From NCBI RefSeq assembly GCF_000429865.1, contig NZ_KE386979.1, positions 335,832 to 399,831 on the forward strand: DNA of 64,000 bases, in the 5' to 3' direction. The notes beneath the pieces were generated by a model. The model saw only the letters and a list, made by a program, of their open reading frames with translations, did not search any database and was not told the origin of the DNA. The translations under genes were made by a program, and so were the position numbers. This document shows positions 1 to 12,577 of this stretch, piece after piece (position 1 is the stretch's first letter; the number at the start of each line of letters is the position of its first letter). The stretch is from Cucumibacter marinus DSM 18995. GTDB lineage: Bacteria > Pseudomonadota > Alphaproteobacteria > Rhizobiales > Devosiaceae.

Positions 1-967
1 GAGGCTGGGGGCGAATGTCGAGCTGGGTCACCGAGACAGCACCCTGGCGGAAAGCGGTGCCCACGCAGTCCGAGGCCGTGTCGCCGCCGCCGATGACGAC
101 GACGTTCTTGCCATTGGCGAGGATCGGGTCTTCGTCGCCGATATCCTCTCCGGCAACGCGGCGGTTCTGCTGCACCAGGTAAGGCATGGCGAAATGAACG
201 CCGAGCATATCCTGGCCGGGCAGCTGGGGATCGCGCGGGTGTTCCGCACCACCGCACAACAGCACGGCGTCATGCTTGGCGCGCAGCTCGGAGATCGGGC
301 GGGTGACCCCGATATTCTCATTGTAATGGAAGACCACGCCTTCGCCGGTGAGCTGTTCGACCCGGCGGTCGATATGGTGCTTTTCCATCTTGAAGTCGGG
401 AATGCCATAGCGCAGCAGGCCACCGGCGCGGGCCGCGCGCTCATAGACATGCACTTCGTGTCCGGCGCGGGCGAGCTGCTGGGCGGCGGCAAGGCCAGCC
501 GGGCCCGAGCCGATCACGGCAACCGATTTGCCGGTCTTGTGCTCGGCCGGCTGCGGCCGGATCCAGCCATTGGCAATGGCCTTGTCGGCAACGGCCTGCT
601 CGACGGTCTTGATCGCAACCGGGCTGTCCTCGAGATTGAGCGTGCAGCCTTCCTCGCAGGGCGCGGGGCAGATGCGGCCAGTGAATTCGGGGAAGTTGTT
701 GGTCGAATGCAGGTTCTGCGAGGCCTGGCGCCAGTCCTCGTTGTAGACGAGGTCGTTCCAGTCCGGGATCTGGTTGTTGACCGGGCAGCCGGTGGTTTCC
801 GAATGGCAATAAGGGATGCCGCAATCCATGCAGCGCGAGGCCTGCTGGACGACTTCGCTGTCGCTCATCGGAATGGTGAATTCGCGGAAATGACGAACCC
901 GGTCGGAAGCCGGCTCATAGCGCGGTTCCTGGCGGTTATATTCGAGAAAACCGGTGACCTTACCCAT
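1..967 (-). CDS. gltD: Glutamate synthase (NADPH) small subunit, partial (C-terminus outside window)
   Basis: Beta subunit of glutamate synthase. It passes electrons from NADPH through FAD and Fe-S clusters to GltB, which converts 2-oxoglutarate plus glutamine into two glutamates in the cytosol. The visible 322 residues begin [13 protein letters not shown]. They contain the N-terminal Cys-rich cluster region ([27 protein letters not shown]), an FAD-binding [10 protein letters not shown] motif and the start of the NADPH-binding fold (GGGDTASDC). The ATG at 967 has GAGG just upstream. It lies 23 bases after the gltB stop in the same direction, so the two are co-transcribed as gltB-gltD. The gene is cut by the left edge of the window. 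Confidence 0.97.
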   Translation of the reverse strand, partial: MGKVTGFLEYNRQEPRYEPASDRVRHFREFTIPMSDSEVVQQASRCMDCGIPYCHSETTGCPVNNQIPDWNDLVYNEDWRQASQNLHSTNNFPEFTGRICPAPCEEGCTLNLEDSPVAIKTVEQAVADKAIANGWIRPQPAEHKTGKSVAVIGSGPAGLAAAQQLARAGHEVHVYERAARAGGLLRYGIPDFKMEKHHIDRRVEQLTGEGVVFHYNENIGVTRPISELRAKHDAVLLCGGAEHPRDPQLPGQDMLGVHFAMPYLVQQNRRVAGEDIGDEDPILANGKNVVVIGGGDTASDCVGTAFRQGAVSVTQLDIRPQP

Positions 968-990
968 AGTTAGTCCTCAATCCTTCCGGC

Positions 991-5709
<4,719 letters not shown>

Positions 5710-6058
5710 GGCTCTACCCCGCTGGTTCAGGCAGCCTGCCGCTGGGCAGGCACTTCGCTCGTCCGGGTCGTATCGGGGATGTCCCATACGGCTCGCTGAG
5801 AGCGGATACCCATTTTATCAAAGAGCGGTTGCCCTGGGCACCGACCGCTCGGCTCACAATGCCGGCCTCGGCGAGCTTTGGCGCTCTTGAACCGTAGCCG
5901 GTGGTTCGACCGCCCGGGAGACGGGTCCGTCGAGAATGGACAACATTACTGTCCTAATTCGGCGCAGACACTGCCAGAAATCATGCGCGGGCGCAACCAT
6001 CAGGCAAGAGGTTTGTGAATGCAAGCACCTTCTGTCGCAATATGGGGAAATGCACAAA
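5710..6058. other. Intergenic region upstream of gltB, no gene seen
   Basis: About 350 bases between the gltB start and the hsp20 terminator. Short open frames here show no family resemblance. It must hold the gltB promoter and leader. I looked for a sigma-54 -24/-12 box and an NtrC site and found no convincing one. Confidence 0.5.
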
Positions 6059-6086
6059 GAGCGCGATCCCGTAAGGAATCGCGCTC
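6059..6086 (-). terminator. Probable terminator of hsp20
   Basis: Perfect 9-bp inverted repeat GAGCGCGAT/ATCGCGCTC with a 10-base loop, about 55 bases past the hsp20 stop. In the leftward direction it is followed only by a weak T-rich stretch (TTTGTG), so termination there is likely but not certain. Confidence 0.5.
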
Positions 6087-6140
6087 AAAACGCACATTTT
6101 TTGTACTTAACGTGTTACGCACATTCGGGAAAACCGGGTT

Positions 6141-6605
6141 TTAGTGCGCGGTATTGTCCTCGATTTCGGCCTTGCCGGCATCACCATTGGTGATGGCAAT
6201 CTGACGCGGACGCTTGCTTTCGGGCAGTTCGCGGACAAGGTCGATATGCAGCAGGCCGTTTTCGAGGCTGGCGCCGGTCACTTCGACATGATCGGCGAGC
6301 TGGAAGCGGCGCTCGAAAGAGCGTTCGGCGATGCCGCGATGGAGGAATTCGCGCTGGTCGCTGGCGGAAACCGCCGGGCGGGCGCCCTTCACCGAAAGGG
6401 TGTTTTCCTTGGCTTCGATGGCGATGTCGTCATTCGAGAAGCCGGCCACCGCCATGGTGATGCGGTAGGCGTCTTCGCCGGTGCGCTCGATATTATAGGG
6501 CGGATAGCCACCCGTTTCCTGCGCGACGGACGAATCAAGAAGCGAGAAAAGCCGGTCGAAGCCGACGGTGGAACGGTAGAAGGGGGAAAGGTCGAGATTG
6601 CGCAT
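6141..6605 (-). CDS. ibpA: Small heat-shock protein, Hsp20/IbpA type
   Basis: ATP-independent holdase chaperone that binds unfolding proteins in the cytosol. 154 residues, usual size. The start MRNLDLSPFYRSTVGFDRLF is typical of the IbpA class. The alpha-crystallin domain spans about residues 35-130 and ends in the signature GLLHIDLVRELPE. An in-frame extension to 6740 is rejected because AGGAGA lies 8 bases before the ATG at 6605 and the upstream sequence folds as a thermometer. It is preceded by a heat-shock-like promoter and a structured leader (separate entries). The protein family is certain; the symbol is by class. Confidence 0.95.
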   Translation of the reverse strand: MRNLDLSPFYRSTVGFDRLFSLLDSSVAQETGGYPPYNIERTGEDAYRITMAVAGFSNDDIAIEAKENTLSVKGARPAVSASDQREFLHRGIAERSFERRFQLADHVEVTGASLENGLLHIDLVRELPESKRPRQIAITNGDAGKAEIEDNTAH

Positions 6606-6707
6606 GTCATATTCTCCTGATGAGCAACATGAGTGGTTTCGCATTGCCGGCACCCCTTTTTCGGGCGGACCGGCGATTGGCGTAACGCCCGTGAGTGGCG
6701 CGTTACA
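6606..6707 (-). promoter_or_regulatory. ROSE-like RNA thermometer in the hsp20 leader
   Basis: The leader, read leftward, can form three hairpins: GTAACGC/GCGTTAC (6682-6706), then GCCGG/CCGGC, and last a start-site hairpin at 6608-6631. In that last hairpin UUGCU pairs with AGGAG of the Shine-Dalgarno across a 4-base loop, with a G opposite a G in the middle. This is the hallmark arrangement of ROSE elements, which are known from rhizobial small heat-shock genes. It would block translation at low temperature. The folding is my reading by eye. Confidence 0.65.
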
Positions 6708-6712
6708 CCGAA

Positions 6713-6741
6713 TAGATAAGCGAGCAAAAACCCAGTTCAAG
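6713..6741 (-). promoter_or_regulatory. Probable RpoH (sigma-32) promoter of hsp20
   Basis: Read leftward: CTTGAA (6736-6741), 15 bases, then CTTATCTA (6713-6720). This matches the alphaproteobacterial RpoH pattern (CTTGAA, then CYTATNT). Transcription would begin just before the first leader hairpin, which fits a heat-induced gene with a thermometer leader. Confidence 0.55.
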
Positions 6742-6814
6742 AGCCTGAACCTCAGATGAATGGATGCTTCGAAAATCGTTCAGGCAGAGGCTGTTAGACA
6801 TGATCGTGCAGTCA

Positions 6815-6924
6815 ACGGAGCGAATGGTTCGCAACCGGGCTGCCGCAACCCGGGCGCCATAACCCGCCCCCCGCATGGCGCCCATCCTTAAAGGCCAGCA
6901 GTCCCGCCGGACTGCTGGCTTTTT
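6815..6924 (+). ncRNA. Candidate small RNA ending in a strong terminator
   Basis: A non-coding stretch densely packed with hairpins: GCGAA/TTCGC (6820-6832), CCGGG/CCCGG, GGGCGCCAT/ATGGCGCCC (6852-6860 with 6875-6883, C-rich loop) and an 11-bp terminator stem. No open frame of note. It fits a trans-acting sRNA of about 100 bases. It could instead be the attenuated leader of the hydrolase gene at 7031. The 5' end is uncertain because I see no clear promoter, and no known family could be assigned. Confidence 0.4.
6894..6924 (+). terminator. Intrinsic terminator
   Basis: Perfect 11-bp stem (6894-6904 with 6909-6919), loop CGCC, followed directly by TTTTT. A textbook rightward terminator. No protein gene lies upstream on this strand, which is the main reason to suspect a small RNA here. 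Confidence 0.85.
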
Positions 6925-7030
6925 GCTGTGCGGCGTGTTTTCGCGCCAGCGCTTGCCGATGCGGGTCAGGCATCCTAAGTGATTGCGGCAGCGGCGCTCC
7001 GCCGCACCAGGGTGAACCAAAGAGGACCAC

Positions 7031-8005
7031 ATGGGCGAGCTTGCCGTCAGCGAACAGGCCGTTTTGGCCGATATCCCGAGCAATCCTATGCCCGAAGGTG
7101 CCCGCGCCGCCTATTTCACCACCCCCGACAAGGTGCGCCTGCGCTATGCGGTGTGGCGGCGCTCCGAGGGGCCGCGGCGCGGCACGATCTGTCTCGTGCA
7201 CGGGCGCTGCGAATTCATCGAGAAATATTACGAGACCATCGAGGATTTCCGCCGCCGCGGTTTCGCCGTCGCCACTTTCGACTGGCGCGGGCAGGGCGGG
7301 TCCGACCGCTTCTCGACGCGTTCGAAGGCCGGATATGTCAACCGGTTCGAGGACTACTGGACCGATCTCAAGGCCTTCCACACCGATATTCTTCTGCCCG
7401 ATTGCCCGCCGCCCTATTTCCTTGTCGGGCATTCCATGGGCGGTCTCGCCAGCCTCTTGGCAGTGGCGCGCGACCGGCTGATGTTCGACCGGGTGTTCCT
7501 GTCCTCGCCGATGATCGCACTCGATTTTCCGATCGGGCTCGGGATTGCCGCCTCGATCCTCGAGATCGCCAAGATGGCAGGTCTCGGGCGCATCGAGATC
7601 GCCCGGCGGGCGGACAAGCCCCAGACCGAGGATACCTTTGCCGGCAATCCGTTGACCTCGGATTTCGATCGCTATATGCGCATGGTCAACACGCTCAAGG
7701 AACGGCCCGATCTTGAGGTGCGCGGGCCGACCATCGCCTGGACCGCCGCGGCGATGAGGGCGATGTCGCGGGCCAACGCTGAGGATTTTCCGAGCCGCAT
7801 CAATACCCCCGTCCTGATGCTCGCCGCGGCTCGCGACCAGGTGGTCTCGACACCGGCGACCGAACAGCTCGGCTTGCGCCTGAGAACCGGGCGGCACGGG
7901 GTAATTGCCGGGGCGCGGCACGAATTGTTCATGGAGAACGATGCGATTCGCGGCCAGGTGCTGGCCGCGTTCGATGCCTTCATCACCGAGCAGAGCCCGG
8001 TCTGA
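7031..8005 (+). CDS. Alpha/beta hydrolase, lysophospholipase/monoacylglycerol lipase type
   Basis: 324 residues. Serine hydrolase of the Hydrolase_4 (PldB/monoglyceride lipase-like) family. The oxyanion region is LVHGRCEF, the nucleophile elbow is GHSMGG and a DWRGQGGSD loop follows the usual pattern. The late acid and histidine lie in the segments LAAARDQVV and GARHELFME. No signal peptide, so probably cytosolic, acting on lysophospholipids or monoacylglycerols. AGAGGA precedes the ATG. It converges on hisN with the two stop codons side by side. The substrate is inferred from family only. Confidence 0.88.
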   Translation: MGELAVSEQAVLADIPSNPMPEGARAAYFTTPDKVRLRYAVWRRSEGPRRGTICLVHGRCEFIEKYYETIEDFRRRGFAVATFDWRGQGGSDRFSTRSKAGYVNRFEDYWTDLKAFHTDILLPDCPPPYFLVGHSMGGLASLLAVARDRLMFDRVFLSSPMIALDFPIGLGIAASILEIAKMAGLGRIEIARRADKPQTEDTFAGNPLTSDFDRYMRMVNTLKERPDLEVRGPTIAWTAAAMRAMSRANAEDFPSRINTPVLMLAAARDQVVSTPATEQLGLRLRTGRHGVIAGARHELFMENDAIRGQVLAAFDAFITEQSPV

Positions 8006-8821
8006 TCAGGCCGCCGCGTCGCCGAGGATATCGAGGGCTGCAGCATGCAGTTCGGCATTGGCCGCGGCCACGACCTGCCCGCCCTGTTCGGCACGGCCCG
8101 AGGACCAGCTGGTGATGATCCCGCCGGCATTCTCGATGATCGGGATGAGTGCGGCGATATCGACCGCCTTCAGCCCTTCTTCGACCACCAGGTCGATCTG
8201 GCCGGAAGCGAGCAGCGCATAAGCATAGCAATCGGTGCCATAGCGGGCGAGCCGGGCGGCGGCTTCAAGCCGCTGATAGCCGTGGCGCGAGGCTTCGGTC
8301 TCGAACAGGGCCGGGGAGGTGGTGGCCATCTTGGCGGTGGCGAGCTTGGCGCTCCTGTTCACCGCGATGGCGCGTGTCTCGCCATTGTGCTCGAGCCAGG
8401 CGCGGCCCGGCAGGCCGTAATAGGCTTCCCCGGTAAAGGGCTGGCTCATCATGCCGGCCACCGCTTCACCCTCGAACGTCAGGCCGATCAGCGTGCCCCA
8501 GAGCGGAATCCCGGAGATGAAGGCACGGGTGCCGTCGATCGGATCGATAATCCACTCATAAGGGCTGTCGGCATCTTTTCTGTCCCATTCCTCGCCGGAA
8601 ATGGCATGACCGGGGAAATTGCGCGCCAGCACGTCGCGGATCGCCAGTTCGGCGCCCCGGTCGGCCTCCGTCACCGGGTCAAAGCCGCCCTCTTCCTTGT
8701 TGTCGACATTCAGTGCCGTGCGGAAATGGCGAAGCGTCTCCCGCGCGGCGGCGTCGGCAGCTTCGCGCAGCGTCGCCTCGATGGCCTCGGGCGTGATGTC
8801 GGGCAAACGGAAATCGGTCAC
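8006..8821 (-). CDS. hisN: Histidinol-phosphatase, inositol-monophosphatase family
   Basis: 271 residues. Mg-dependent phosphatase whose closest subgroup is the alphaproteobacterial HisN, which removes phosphate from L-histidinol phosphate in histidine synthesis. Metal-site motifs: GEEWD in the N-terminal half, WIIDPIDGTRAFI in the middle, and a late acidic motif near KAVDIAALIPI. The GTG start at 8821 has GAGAGA upstream. Other members of the family act on inositol or fructose phosphates, so the exact substrate is a family-level assignment. Confidence 0.88.
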   Translation of the reverse strand: MTDFRLPDITPEAIEATLREAADAAARETLRHFRTALNVDNKEEGGFDPVTEADRGAELAIRDVLARNFPGHAISGEEWDRKDADSPYEWIIDPIDGTRAFISGIPLWGTLIGLTFEGEAVAGMMSQPFTGEAYYGLPGRAWLEHNGETRAIAVNRSAKLATAKMATTSPALFETEASRHGYQRLEAAARLARYGTDCYAYALLASGQIDLVVEEGLKAVDIAALIPIIENAGGIITSWSSGRAEQGGQVVAAANAELHAAALDILGDAAA

Positions 8822-8883
8822 GGGTCTCTCGGCCTGAAAAGCGTTGATCGGCGGGCGGGTGCGGGACAGGTCCGCGTTGCGGG

Positions 8884-9813
8884 CTATTCGGCAGCTTCAG
8901 CGGTGTCGGCCGCGACGGTGCCCGTCAGCAGCCGTAAATCGAATTGCGCGAAGCCGGTCAAGAGCCGTTCGATAATATCCATCAGGCTGGCAAAGCCGTC
9001 ATTCGGGCTCAGCGTCCGCTCGTTCATGTAAAGATGCCGGCTGATCTCGATCTGCAGCGCATGCAGGCCGTGCCGCGGGCGGCCATAGGTGCGGGTGTTG
9101 TGACCGCCTGCATAGGGGCGATTGCGCGCGACCCGCAGGCCTGCACCTGAAAACACCGTCTCCGCCAGATCGACCAGTGCCGGGGCGCAGGCGCTGCCAT
9201 AGCGGTCGCCCAGAACGATATCGGGGCTGGCGCGATTGCCGGTCCGCCCGAGCTGGGGCATGGAGTGGCAATCGATCAGCACCGCGACGCCGAATTCGGC
9301 CAGGGTTTCGCCCAGCAGCTTTTGCAGCGTCTGGTGATAGGGCTTGTAGATGCCTTCAATGCGCATCAGCGCGTCCGACAGATGCAGGCGCGAACCGTAG
9401 ATCTGCCGGGTTTCCGAGACATTGCGCGCCAGGGTGCCCAACCCGGCGGCGACGCGCGGTGACTTTGTGTTGAACCGGCTCGGCAGCGGCTCGTGGAACA
9501 TGGCCGGATCGAGCTCGTAGGGCTCGCGGTTCACATCCAGATATGCGCGCGGAAAATGGGCCCGCAACAGCGGCATGCCCTTGCGCGGCGCGCGGGAAAA
9601 CAGATCATCGACAAAGGCGTCTTCGGACTGGCGGATCGCAGTGCGGTCGAGTTGCGAGATCTCGAGAAAGCGTGCCGGATAGTCGCGTCCCGAATGGGGT
9701 GAATTAAAGACAAAGGGAGCCAGCAGTCGCCGCGGCCGAACGGTTTCGAAGGCGGGGCGGTCGATATAATCCGAACGCATGGCAGTCAGCGGCAGGCCGA
9801 ACACTTCTGTCAT
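8884..9813 (-). CDS. N-formylglutamate amidohydrolase
   Basis: 309 residues from the ATG at 9813; a GTG at 9819 is also possible. Zn-dependent hydrolase that splits N-formylglutamate to formate and glutamate, the last step of one histidine degradation route (HutG type), or a related deformylase. Recognisable segments: FNSPHSGRDYP, the metal-site stretch VLIDCHSMP, the RPYAGGHNT loop, and HALQIEISRHLYM. It is divergent from cpdR, a pairing I associate with Hyphomicrobiales genomes. Confidence 0.88.
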   Translation of the reverse strand: MTEVFGLPLTAMRSDYIDRPAFETVRPRRLLAPFVFNSPHSGRDYPARFLEISQLDRTAIRQSEDAFVDDLFSRAPRKGMPLLRAHFPRAYLDVNREPYELDPAMFHEPLPSRFNTKSPRVAAGLGTLARNVSETRQIYGSRLHLSDALMRIEGIYKPYHQTLQKLLGETLAEFGVAVLIDCHSMPQLGRTGNRASPDIVLGDRYGSACAPALVDLAETVFSGAGLRVARNRPYAGGHNTRTYGRPRHGLHALQIEISRHLYMNERTLSPNDGFASLMDIIERLLTGFAQFDLRLLTGTVAADTAEAAE

Positions 9814-9965
9814 GATCACACTGTGCCCAAAGGGCGCGGATTCGTCCAGTGGGCAGCGCTGTGGCGGCGTTTAGGCTTTTTACAATCTCCACCTTGCAGC
9901 GGGCGGACAAGACGGGCAAATTGCGCGCAACTTTAAGAGACCCCCAGCCGAGCGATTCCGAACCC

Positions 9966-10325
9966 ATGCAACGCATCCTTCTCGCCGAAGACAATGACGA
10001 TATGCGCAAGTTCCTGACCCGGGCGCTGACCCAGGCCGGTTACGAAGTCATCGCCTTCGACAATGGCAAGTCCGCCTATGAGCGGCTGCGGGAAGAGCCG
10101 TTCTCGCTATTGCTCAGCGATATCGTGATGCCGGAAATGGACGGGATCGAACTGGCGCGCCGCGCCACCGAGCTCGATCCGGACCTCAAGGTGATGTTCA
10201 TCACCGGGTTCGCCGCCGTGGCGCTCAACCCGGACAGCGAGGCGCCCAAGGATGCCTCGGTCCTGTCCAAACCCTTCCACCTCAAGGACCTCGTCAACGA
10301 GATCGAGCGCCTGCTCGCTGCCTGA
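9966..10325 (+). CDS. cpdR: Cell-cycle response regulator CpdR
   Basis: 119 residues, a lone receiver domain with no output domain. In Caulobacter and Sinorhizobium, unphosphorylated CpdR brings ClpXP to cell-cycle substrates, leading to CtrA loss. Acidic pocket ILLAEDND, phospho-acceptor Asp52 in LLLSDIVMPEMDG, and the conserved lysine in SKPFHL. The start MQRILLAED is chosen over an upstream in-frame GTG because it gives the exact family N-terminus. Confidence 0.93.
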   Translation: MQRILLAEDNDDMRKFLTRALTQAGYEVIAFDNGKSAYERLREEPFSLLLSDIVMPEMDGIELARRATELDPDLKVMFITGFAAVALNPDSEAPKDASVLSKPFHLKDLVNEIERLLAA

Positions 10326-10407
10326 TCAGGCACGTTTGCTGCCTTCATCCTGTGATTGGGAATCGTGCCGCAAGGCGGATTTACTCCGCTGGATCAAATC
10401 AAGTGCA

Positions 10408-10438
10408 CGAACACCCTGAGGGCTATGCTCGAAGGGTG
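10408..10438. repeat. 31-bp dispersed palindromic repeat, copy 1
   Basis: Begins ACGAACACCCT and ends GCTCGAAGGGT. The ends pair (ACCCT/AGGGT) around a GAGC-like centre. The second copy at 11512-11542 differs at two bases. It is followed at about 10491-10513 by AAATCAGTCC/GGACTGATTT. Confidence 0.7.
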
Positions 10439-10983
10439 GGGCGCCGAGTTTCAGCGATTAGAGCTTAGCTCTCATGGCCTTCTCACCTCAAATCAGTCCA
10501 CCGGACTGATTTTGCCCTTCGGGCCGGATCGAAGTTATCCCCGCCCCAAAAACCTCCCTTATCCTGCCCGAACGGTCCCGCAAACAGGGCGCGGATGCAT
10601 ACGAGCTCCGGCGGGAGGTTGGCAGGAAAAGTGTGAAGCGGTTTTCCGTTTCGCCAACCGACCAACTTCATAGACCGGTCCGGGTTCCATGAGGGTCGCC
10701 TCAGGGAAGGCCAAAACTGCGCCGGAGCCGGCTGCCGTCAAGGCGGTGGCGTACTTCCGAAAGGAAGCGGGGATTGACCCCAGCCCGTTGACGCAGTCCA
10801 AGCCCAAAACCCCGGGTGAGAGAGGCGCTGGCCGTCTCATTGTTTTAGTTTTGCGACGAGACGCCCTGCGCCTCTCTCCCGCTCTGTTCTTTGAAACTCG
10901 GAGACATCCGTCTGCCGGGACTGTCGGGGTGGGCAGACGAAGCCAGGAGGCAGCGAATGGCGGAAAGCGATGCCCCACATATC

Positions 10984-11160
10984 TTCGTCATGCTCGGGCA
11001 GCCTGCCGGCGTGAGGCAGTCAAATTCGCGAGCATCCATGATGAGATGCCACGCGGGAGCCGCGTATGACTAGTCAGTACCGCCGAACCACATGCGATGC
11101 CTCATGGACCCTCGGGTCTTACCCGCCTCACGCCGGCGGGCTGCCCGAGGGTGACGAGGA
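10984..11160. repeat. MITE-like inverted repeat pair
   Basis: Two arms of about 37 bp face each other: one from 10984 containing GCTCGGGCAGCCTGCCGGCG, the other ending near 11160 and containing its near-complement CGCCGGCGGGCTGCCCGAG. Weaker similarity extends inward to about 70 bp per arm around a short centre. No transposase inside. Confidence 0.6.
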
Positions 11161-11181
11161 GGGAAGTAGCGCCCAAATCTC

Positions 11182-11237
11182 CACCCTCACCCTGAGCCCT
11201 CATGGTGAGCTTGTCGAACCACGAAGGGCGAGGGTGT
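11182..11237. repeat. Palindromic intergenic repeat (CCCTCACCCTGAG type)
   Basis: CACCCTC and GAGGGTG bracket the element, with an inner TCACC/GGTGA pairing. The wording matches a dispersed intergenic repeat often seen in alphaproteobacteria. Confidence 0.55.
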
Positions 11238-11271
11238 GAAGAGACAGGGTTCCGGCGCTGCAGCATTCCCG

Positions 11272-11413
11272 CCGTCATTCCCGCGGAGGCGGGAATCTAT
11301 GTGAATCAGAGGGTTAGGGCTGGTGGTGATGGCGCCGGCGGCGCGCAATAAACATGACCACCAGTTCTCTGGTGCAAGTTCAGCTGGATTCCCGTTTTCA
11401 CGGGAATGACGCC
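11272..11413. repeat. Paired CATTCCCG/CGGGAATG repeats
   Basis: Two small hairpins, ATTCCCGC/GCGGGAAT near 11278-11297 and ATTCCCG/CGGGAAT near 11390-11408, are themselves inverted relative to each other and bracket about 90 bp. Translated, they give the well-known pseudo-peptides HSRENGNP and SRLRGNDG. Confidence 0.65.
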
Positions 11414-11482
11414 GGTGGTTGGGCAAACCTACTGCCAACGATGCGCGCCGTGAGAGTGAGGAGCGGTCTGGCAAAGCCCGAA

Positions 11483-11542
11483 CAGAAGGTCCGTTGGACC
11501 TTCTGAAGCAACGAACACCCTTAGAGCTATGCTCGAAGGGTC
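11483..11542. repeat. Hairpin plus 31-bp dispersed repeat, copy 2
   Basis: AGAAGGTCC/GGACCTTCT hairpin followed by the second copy of the repeat seen at 10408 (11512-11542). The same two parts occur in both places, but with different spacing and order. Confidence 0.65.
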
Positions 11543-11614
11543 TGCTACCCTCACCTCGAACCAGGCAGGGCGAGGGCGATCAATCGGGTTGAAGAGTTAT
11601 TGAAAAGGGTCGGA

Positions 11615-12577
11615 TCAGCCCGCGAAGTAGCGGCGGATCGCCTTGTGCACGGGCTCCATTTCGTAGGGGCTCGGCATATGGGCGCTGTCTTCGAGGGTGA
11701 TTTCCTCGGCGATCGGCAGCACCCTTTGAGCAAGCGGATAGGTCTGCTTGTAAGGAAACATGATGTCGTGCCGCGAGAAGGTGATGAACACCGGCTCGAG
11801 GCTCGATTTGAAATCGGTATCGACAAAGGGACCGGCCGGGCGGTGGCGCCAGAACGCAGTCTGACGGATCACCACGTCGAGATAGTCGAGATTGTTCTGC
11901 GGCCAGACGCGGGCCAGTGGCCGGGCGAGGGAAGGCAGTATCTTCTTGGCGCCGGGGATCGGCAGATAGCGGTAGGCCATCCAGGTGAAGAACAGCGCGC
12001 CGAAGATGCGCGCCTTCGGGATATTGGGGGTGAGGCCTGCGGTCACAACCAGACCCAGCTTGCCGACGCGTTCGGGGGCGAATGTGGCGAGGTCGAGGGC
12101 GATCGAGCCGCCAAAGCTCGACCCCAGCATGTCGATGCGGCCGATGCCGAGTGCATCCATCACCTCGGCGAGCCAGCGTCCGTAATTGTGGTCATCGGGC
12201 GAAAACTTGCGGTCCTCGGACAGGCCGGGCTGGCCGATGAGGTCCGGGGCGATCATCAGGTGATCTTCGGCCATGTAGTCGAAGAACTCGAGCATGAGCG
12301 GGCTCGAGATCGACATGCCGGGCAAGACCAGAACCGGCTTGCCATCGGGTTTGCCGCCGAAATTGATATGGGTCTTGCCGAAACTGGTGCTCACCGACTT
12401 GGACGAGAGCGGCATGGCCAGCCGGGAGAGGACGCCATTGTAGAACTCGACATATTCCTGCCGGCCCGCCAGGGAGCGGAACACCGAGCCGGAAGGCAGA
12501 CGATCCACCGCCTCGTCCGCGGTCGCGGCGGTCATCGGTGCGCTGTGGGCAGCGGTGTGAGATGCGGACTGGTTCAT
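11615..12577 (-). CDS. Alpha/beta hydrolase
   Basis: 320 residues. Alpha/beta-hydrolase fold: VLVLPGMSISSP oxyanion strand, nucleophile elbow GSSFGG, acid in SRHDIMFP and a late histidine in LEDSAHMPSP. No signal peptide. Its start codon overlaps the desaturase stop (ATGA), so it is translationally coupled to it. Such pairs suggest action on the same lipid or acyl substrate, but the substrate is unknown. Confidence 0.85.
   Translation of the reverse strand: MNQSASHTAAHSAPMTAATADEAVDRLPSGSVFRSLAGRQEYVEFYNGVLSRLAMPLSSKSVSTSFGKTHINFGGKPDGKPVLVLPGMSISSPLMLEFFDYMAEDHLMIAPDLIGQPGLSEDRKFSPDDHNYGRWLAEVMDALGIGRIDMLGSSFGGSIALDLATFAPERVGKLGLVVTAGLTPNIPKARIFGALFFTWMAYRYLPIPGAKKILPSLARPLARVWPQNNLDYLDVVIRQTAFWRHRPAGPFVDTDFKSSLEPVFITFSRHDIMFPYKQTYPLAQRVLPIAEEITLEDSAHMPSPYEMEPVHKAIRRYFAG

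Larger units (their letters stand above)
10326..11614. repeat. Repeat island, about 1.3 kb without a supported gene
   Basis: The stretch between cpdR and the hydrolase holds at least seven palindromic or inverted repeats, listed separately. It also has a strong nested hairpin at 10818-10877 (GAGAGAGGCGC/GCGCCTCTCTC outside, GTCTC/GAGAC inside) and CGTCTGCC/GGGCAGACG at about 10909-10940. Open frames inside it are translations of repeat DNA. I found no rRNA, SRP RNA, RNase P or tmRNA signature. The part from 10560 to 10800 is unexplained. Confidence 0.7.

Noticed and set aside
5960..5990. Sigma-54 promoter before gltB (CTGGCAGTGTCTGC read leftward)
   Set aside because: The gap between GG and GC is 8 bases, not the 10 required.
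10559..10978. 139-codon minus-strand frame in the repeat island
   Set aside because: No recognisable domain or ribosome site, and it crosses a perfect nested hairpin. Most likely translated repeat DNA.
11187..11474. 95-codon minus-strand frame
   Set aside because: Contains HSRENGNP and SRLRGNDG, typical translations of CATTCCCG-type intergenic repeats.
10326..11614. 6S, SRP, RNase P or tmRNA gene
   Set aside because: Hairpins are strong, but none of the conserved core sequences of these RNAs could be found on either strand.
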